Shown here piece by piece: positions 58,261 to 64,000 of a stretch of 64,000 nt of DNA. How positions within the stretch are numbered: the first letter of the stretch is position 1; every line of letters starts with the position of its first letter. Origin of the DNA: Casuarius casuarius (Eukaryota; Chordata; Aves; Casuariiformes; Casuariidae); NCBI GenBank assembly GCA_003342895.1, contig PTFA01000191.1, forward strand, positions 1,360,330-1,424,329, written 5' to 3'. The position numbers and the translations under genes are program-made. The notes beneath the pieces are model-generated. The model did no database searches and was not told the DNA's origin. It saw only the letters and a list, made by a program, of their open reading frames with translations.

Positions 58261-58300
58261 GGGCAAATTCAGTGTAAATTCCTTTCATGAAACAGGGATA
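58261..58300 (+). mobile_element. MITE-like remnant, weak
   Basis: GGGCAAATTCAGTGTAAATT then CCTTTCATGAAACAGGG resembles 'gggcaaattcagccctggtgtaaattccattgaagtcaatgg'. Short. Confidence 0.35.
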
Positions 58301-59814
58301 GAGTGACATTTAGTGTATTTGGAGAGGACTTATGGGAGATGGGGTGTCCCTACAAAGGCAGAGTTAAGGTTGTAGTATTTGATCTATCCGTGGTTTTGAC
58401 AATGCCAATCTGTGGAGTTATCTTCATCCTTTTTCTTTAGGGGTAATATGAATTACCTTGTATTTGGCTTAGGCTAGCCGTAATGGAGAATTTACTGCAC
58501 ATCAGCTGCGCTCATTCATGTATCTGAACCCAAATGCCACATCAAATAGATAATGATGGTATTTCCCTGCCCCTGAAATGTACACCTTTCTTGCTGAGCC
58601 CTCCATCATCCTTTTAATGGTCAAAGTTCTCAGGTGCCTCCTCCCATCACAATTTCCCTGACCTGGCTGTTTTTTCCAGTGGCTGCTGTCTCCACCACCA
58701 CCACTCCTGGTTAATCATAACAGACCTCATTGGCACAGACCTAATTCATAGAGTGCTTACGGCAACCGGGAGCTGTTGAGCTGATCCAGCCTCTGAACAA
58801 TCGCACAACAGTCTGCACAGTCAGGGTGCTGGACCTGAGGGGCAGATAACTTCCATGGCTGGTGGGGTGGCCATGGCACTGATGACCTCTTCCCTAACTC
58901 GGCTGCAGCCACAGCTCAGTGTGTGAGTATTGCCTGTTCACAGGATTTATTGCCAGACAACATAACTTTCCATTTCTTAGCCTCTGTGGTCTTGTCTTAT
59001 GCGTGGTCTGAGCTTTTAGCAAACATAACTACTCCATAATTAAATATTAAATACATTGACATGGGTATAAACTATTTCTGTGTGGTATTTAACCTTTTGG
59101 ACTCAGCAGACCAAATTCCCAGCTCTAAAGCTGCATTGCAAGTGAAATGAGAATCTACACAGCTAGATCTTTGTTTTCTTTTTTAAATTTTCTTTCTCCT
59201 GAAATAACATGGAAAGCAATAAAGAAGCATCTGAGACCAGCTCTAATTGCATTAAAAAACCCCTCTACAACAGAGAACATTGCTGAAAAATGCATACTTC
59301 TTATTTAGTTTTTTTAAGATCATGTCTGTGGAGAATCCAGCAATCTGCATTGTGGCTGACATTTTCCACATTTGAATTTCAACCTGCTGTGATTTGAAGG
59401 GCGAAGATATTGAACATCTAAATTGGCATTTCAAGTGGAACCTAGCTAAGCTCTAAAGAATTGCTCTTCAGAGCAGATGCCTGCTCATCCAAGATTATGG
59501 AAACCTGGCAGCTAACTATCTGCTGGCTTCAGGATATGAAAAAGGGGTTGGTTTTGGAGTCTCATTACATGCACAGTACTGCGTATCAGAAATAACTTTC
59601 GTCCGTCTCCCTGTAACTATTACTTATTGGTATGGTACTATGGCTGGGCCACATCTTGTGTTCCTGATGCTCTCCAGATTCCCAGCAAGATATTGATGGC
59701 CCTTGCTGCTGTGATCTTAGAAGACCCAAAGCTGACAACAATATGTCAACTGGATCAATCAAACTGACTTAAGATCTCAAAGCTTCCCTAGATGTGTAGG
59801 ATGATTACTTATTG
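58301..59814. other. Non-coding, no feature recognised
   Basis: Mixed to AT-rich. 58970-59250 is repeat-free, CNE-like in texture only. Confidence 0.4.
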
Positions 59815-60330
59815 TCTGTCTTATGGCCTTGCCTCAGGAGCCCAGACTGTGTGCCTGACCTCTGTACTGCTGAGCACTATACAAATGCTACAAGAGAGAT
59901 TTGCAGCTCCCAGATTAGCTAAGGCACTAGGACAGCTTCCTCAGGCCCCTGTAGCACCAACTGAAAGAAAGAGGAACCTGAAGAAGGTCACTCAAAACAG
60001 AAACTTCACTTGTAGGTCTGTGGTGGGTTGCCTCAAAACTACATATGGGGATTGTAATGAGAAGCTTCCTAAACTAGGGCTTCAAGTCTTGTGCCCTGCC
60101 TGAGGGAGCTAACAACTGAAGGTAAAAGGCAAGACCAGGTGGCTTCAGGTGGAAAGAGAGGTACAGTAAGACAATCTTGGTCAGCACATGAAGTAGTGGT
60201 AATCAGCCCACCTCAAACTTAATGGAGGTTAAACCTTCTGTAGGTATCATGACATGAGGTTTCAGGAGGGTTTTGAAGGGTCAGAACAGGCTGGCTTGGC
60301 ACATATTTTAGGGATCAACCCTTCAGGTTG
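59815..60330 (+). mobile_element. Old interspersed repeat of reptile type, class uncertain
   Basis: Landmarks in order: CACTATACAAATGCTACAAG (59875; 'gtgctgtacaaacac'), TGCCCTGCCTGAGGGAGCTA (60092; 'ccctgccccaaagagcttaca'), GGTACAGTAAGACAATCTTG (60161; 'acaatgagacaatattggtcagcat'), TGTAGGTATCATGACATGAG (60240) and TTTCAGGAGGGTTTTGAAGG (60260; 'gttttaaggagggatttgaagg'). All fit a repeat I recall from turtles and crocodilians. The open 103-codon frame inside (59792-60103) is not a gene. LINE tail or DNA element is not settled. Confidence 0.55.
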
Positions 60331-61204
60331 AAGAAACCCTTCAAGGGTGAGGAGAAAGGACAAAATGTAGGGGGAAAGTGATGGTCTATGAATTGACCTT
60401 CTGATATTGAACAGGAGATGAAAGAGTGGATGGGGAAAAGGCTGGAAAGACTCTTAACACCACCAAGAAGTTGGATGTGAAGGAGAAGGGAGCTGTAGAA
60501 ATACTCAGAATGATGGGGCTGGTAAAGGGATACAAGCAGGGAAGCCTGAAGTCATCAGAGAGAGGAGGATGTTGCTATCATTGAGCTGCAAGATGGCGAT
60601 AGCCTAGATGGGAGATTTAGCTCCCTGCACAAGCAGGGGGGGTTGCCTTCAGTGCACACAGTGCAGACAATCTGCAAAATCTAGATATAGATGAGGAGAC
60701 CGAAACAGAAGCTGACATTGCCTAAGGCAGCTGCAGGTCTTGCAGATGTGATGGCTGACACCTTTTACTTTCTTATGTCAGAAAAGCAGGGAACGACAAT
60801 GACCTCAGCACCACCACAGGTAGGGACACTCTTGCGCTGTGAATCTTTCGACCTTCAAGTTCAGTGAAGCTTATCCCAGGTCATTGAAGACTATGTGTCT
60901 GTAGCTGCCTTGACCCCAGTTCTGGTGTTCTGGGCATGGATACAAATTAGGGCAACTGGATATTGTTCTCACTTCATTGCATATGTTGCCTCCTGCAGCT
61001 TGACACTGGGACTTAGATATCTTCTGGGATCTGGTTACTTTGGAAGTAACTCTATCCTGTGAAGCAGAAGGTGAGAGGAAGTTGTATTGTATCCTCTCCT
61101 TGGGACACATGTGCTCACCTGGGCTGTTTCCAATGCTGGATTGCATCTTTGAGACATGATCTAATCAGTCATACATGTACGTGTATGTATACATGCCCTA
61201 TCAA
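60331..61204. other. Non-coding, no feature recognised
   Basis: Purine-rich to about 60720. Nothing recognised. Confidence 0.4.
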
Positions 61205-61222
61205 ATATATATATATATATAT
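61205..61222 (+). repeat. (AT)n microsatellite
   Basis: Nine AT units, preceded by an ACATGTACGTGTATGTATAC patch near 61171. Confidence 0.9.
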
Positions 61223-63099
61223 GTTTGGTGACTTACATTATGAATTGACATGGTGTTAACATGGTTTCATTCATTTCCTTCTGCCAGCTAAGCTACCATT
61301 GATTTTGAGAGCTATGGTAAGGTGCAGTTTTTAAAGGCTAGGTGGACTTAGACCATATATGACATCTGCATATAGATTTAAAAATATATACAGAACTGGT
61401 GGCTCAGAATTTCTCTTCTTCAAGTTGATGGAGAAGTTAACAAAAAGCTGAAAACCTTACATTCAGAATTAGCAACATGACTGCTAATTATTTTTATCAG
61501 CACAAAATTGTTCCAAATAACTAAGAACAAACAGTAAAAATAAGTAAGCTAACATTCATATTATACCAAAAGCAGTGAGACTGTGACAAAGAAAAAGACC
61601 AGAAAGTACAGATCTGTTTTAAAATATATATCCCAATATAGCAAGTGGTTGCAATGTTTATATTTGAGTACTGCATGCTGCAGTGTCCTCTAAGAAGCAG
61701 GGAGTATTGGATTCCGGCAATATGCTTTTACTTAACAACTACACAGATAACATGATGGATGAAACTGGATTCCATATGTTACTTAGAGAACCACTAAACT
61801 CCATTTTGCTCGATCTCTCTTTCCCTTGTTTCCTGTCAGATATTTGCAGGATAGCGAAGGGGCTTCCGAATCTATGCCATCTGTCAATTAACAACATAAA
61901 ATTAGTGTATATGTCCCTTCTTCAAGACCAGGAGGGATGAAGAGAGAGACCTCGGTTATGGAGAATTGTACCTTTAAATGGCACATCAGGTTTTCAGGCA
62001 CAGTTGAATGCAAGTAGCTATATATCACTAATTAAAGTTTTTTTCTGAATATTGTACAACATGACACAGGCAAGACAAAACTGAACCAGTAGGGATAAAC
62101 TCTCATACTATCAACAACAGCCTCTTACTACTAATTCTAGCATGCAAAAGCAGCAGGTGCCCATCAGTTTTCATTTTCCTTGTTTCTTTTTAACATTTTG
62201 GGTCAACTGATTTCAACTGACTTTTTCATCTCCCAATCACTAGTATTTATCAGTAACCAACACCTAGGTACCCTGTATTTGGCTGATGACAGCATGAAAC
62301 CTTTGAACATGGTATAAAAAAAAAAAAAGTCAAAACTAAGCAAACCATGAACAAAATCTCTAAAAGAACTGGGTCATACAAAAGGGTTTACTAGACATGC
62401 ACTGCCAAGTCTAAAATGTTTAAAATGATGAGTCAGGTTCTAAACATTTATGGAATTAACTATATAGTCAAGATATTTAGAAGACTCTTTTTCACTCTGC
62501 CTGTTTTTTTGAGCCATAGCAATCCACAGAGAGAATATTTCTGAATTTTTCTTTGCAATCACAAGGACTAGAAACAGTGGTTTTAAAAATGAGAACCAAA
62601 AGTCAGAAAAGGTCCTGTGCTTTCAGGAACTGGAGCTTTCATAAAAACACCATGACGATGAAGGGTCTTTCACTCACCTTGCTCTTGCCTTAAAAATATA
62701 AAAAGACTAACTAGATTCATGCTAAATAAGCATTTTTAATCTGTCCTCTATCAGTCACAAAAATATTTTGTATTATCTCACCTTCATGATTGTGCCCCAC
62801 CAGCTTTCATGATACAGTCTTAAAAAATATTCAACAAAAATAACAATAACAACCACAACATACTGTATTATGTAATAGTATTAAAATGATAACTATCACC
62901 TGTTCCAGAGACAGACAATGGTTTTGCTGTGGTCAACACAGCATGAATTTTGAACAAACAGGGTAGTGCAAAGTTAAAATGTCCACACCTCAATGGCTTT
63001 TCCACTTGCAGTTGGGCTAGCACAGATTTGTCTGAAGGACATTCTTACAGCCTGTGGGTAGCTGTTGATGTCATCCAAAGCTAACTCACGTCACCAGGC
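61223..63099. other. Non-coding, AT-rich, no feature recognised
   Basis: No open frame over 85 codons. An A13-type run lies near 62317-62328. No gene or repeat family recognised. Confidence 0.45.
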
Positions 63100-63160
63100 T
63101 TTAATCAATTTAAATTTAATTAAAATTAAATTAAAAGGCCAATTTAAGTTTGCTTTAATC
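63100..63160. promoter_or_regulatory. Cluster of TAAT/TTAATTAA homeodomain-type words
   Basis: Within about 60 bases the sequence has TTTAATCAATTTAAAT, TTTAATTAAAATTAAATTAA and GCTTTAATCAACC. Such density of TAAT and ATCAAT cores can bind homeodomain and CUX/HNF6-type factors, but also arises in plain AT-rich DNA. Confidence 0.25.
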
Positions 63161-64000
63161 AACCTCTCAGCTCCTATTTATGGTAGAGGCACATGACTAT
63201 TTTTCAAGACAGTTCTTTCAGAAATACTCTTCTGAAAAAGGTCCATGAGTCAGACCTAGGCAATGTCATGCTGTGAATGGAGAAACATGAGTTAATTTTC
63301 CTCCAGACAACTGAAAGAGGTGACTGGGGATATGCCTAACACACTATCTGAGGTGCAGGTAGTTACGTCCATAGTGCTGTAAAGTCTTCACCTACAGCAG
63401 CACTACTGTGCAAAACTGCAAGAGTGAACAGGCAGAGCTGATTACATTACTGAATTCCAAGTAAGATTTGCATCATGAGCTGAATAAATTGTGATAAATT
63501 TGCCTTTAGAGTGTGTGCCATCGTTCTACAAGAAGCAACTTTCTTCTTAAGTAACAGTTACTGTTTAGCTTATAAATGAAGTTGCTCAAATACAAGGATC
63601 TGTCTTCCCAAGCCCAAGCTGGGAAACAAATATCCTTGGGCAATCACTGTAATAAAGCGAGTTTGAATAACAGTTTTTTTTATTTGATGGGCCCCTAAAT
63701 ATTTTTGTGCCTAATAACCAGGCCTGCCATACCTCTAATCAGGATTGCCCAGCCAGAAATGTGAATATATGTACAGCATAGTGTGCGCACAGACAACAAC
63801 AAGCTTGATGCGTCCTGCAGATTTGCTGAGAATCTCTTACTTATCTGTGTAACTCTCAAAGGAGGGCTGACATGTCGAAGGAGTGTTGTAACTGCTGCAT
63901 GTGTGCTGTACAGGTGATCTGCCCTTGCTCTATGGACATATTTGAGTTTTCCAGACTCGCATCAGTCCTGTTGCAGGACTTACTACTGCAGTGGACATGT
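63161..64000. other. Non-coding, no feature recognised
   Basis: No gene, RNA or repeat recognised to the end of the window. Confidence 0.4.

Noticed and set aside
1..64000. CRISPR array, operon, phage or other prokaryotic system
   Set aside because: No regularly spaced identical repeats, no compact gene runs; composition, microsatellites and LINE/SINE remnants are vertebrate.
1..64000. Endogenous retrovirus (LTR pair, pol motifs)
   Set aside because: No pair of direct long terminal repeats and no retroviral protease or polymerase motif seen; the reverse-transcriptase fragments present are CR1 LINE type.

Overview
The window looks like nuclear DNA from a vertebrate, most likely a sauropsid of the turtle or crocodilian type. 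The evidence is AT-rich, CpG-poor sequence, scattered microsatellites, and many old, decayed repeats: CR1 LINE 3' ends of more than one subfamily, MIR/L2-like pieces, a tRNA-derived SINE head, and short palindromic non-autonomous DNA-transposon remnants built around cores such as ATTGAAGTCAATG. The family calls come from remembered consensus sequences, not a database search. The species cannot be fixed from this.

I find no recognisable protein-coding gene, tRNA, rRNA or known small RNA. The longest open frames (130-157 codons) are in relatively GC-rich or stop-poor stretches and are about what chance gives in 64 kb. The one coding-type signal worth a look is a 141-bp open segment at 33765-33905, bounded by a good splice acceptor and a good donor and in phase 0 at both ends. 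I do not recognise its protein. The window is best read as intergenic desert or the inside of a large intron.

Layout: 1-9000 is mixed-GC unique sequence with a MIR/L2-like repeat (1725-1920), a G-quadruplex motif (2349-2367), a purine-rich tract (6380-6660) and a CA/TA/TG microsatellite (8815-8949). 9000-19000 holds homopolymer and TG tracts, a SINE head (15392-15490), a CpG-retaining block (15534-16120) and a minus-strand CR1 (17195-17890). 19000-32000 holds most of the stretches that read like conserved non-coding elements (19180-19620, 24190-24960, 30380-31030), with palindromic DNA-transposon remnants and a split MIR/L2 copy between them. 32000-45000 holds the candidate exon, a short CpG-dense patch (37080-37265), three CR1 fragments and an odd AT-rich block with weak internal periodicity (40140-40900). 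45000-64000 is mostly AT-rich with the largest CR1 fragment (51955-53300, plus strand, reverse-transcriptase part), further DNA-transposon remnants and another old repeat (59815-60330).

Nothing here works together as a pathway or operon. If the window has a function, it is probably regulatory, in the CpG-retaining and CNE-like stretches. That is inference: it needs cross-species alignment to test. I found no convincing new biological system.
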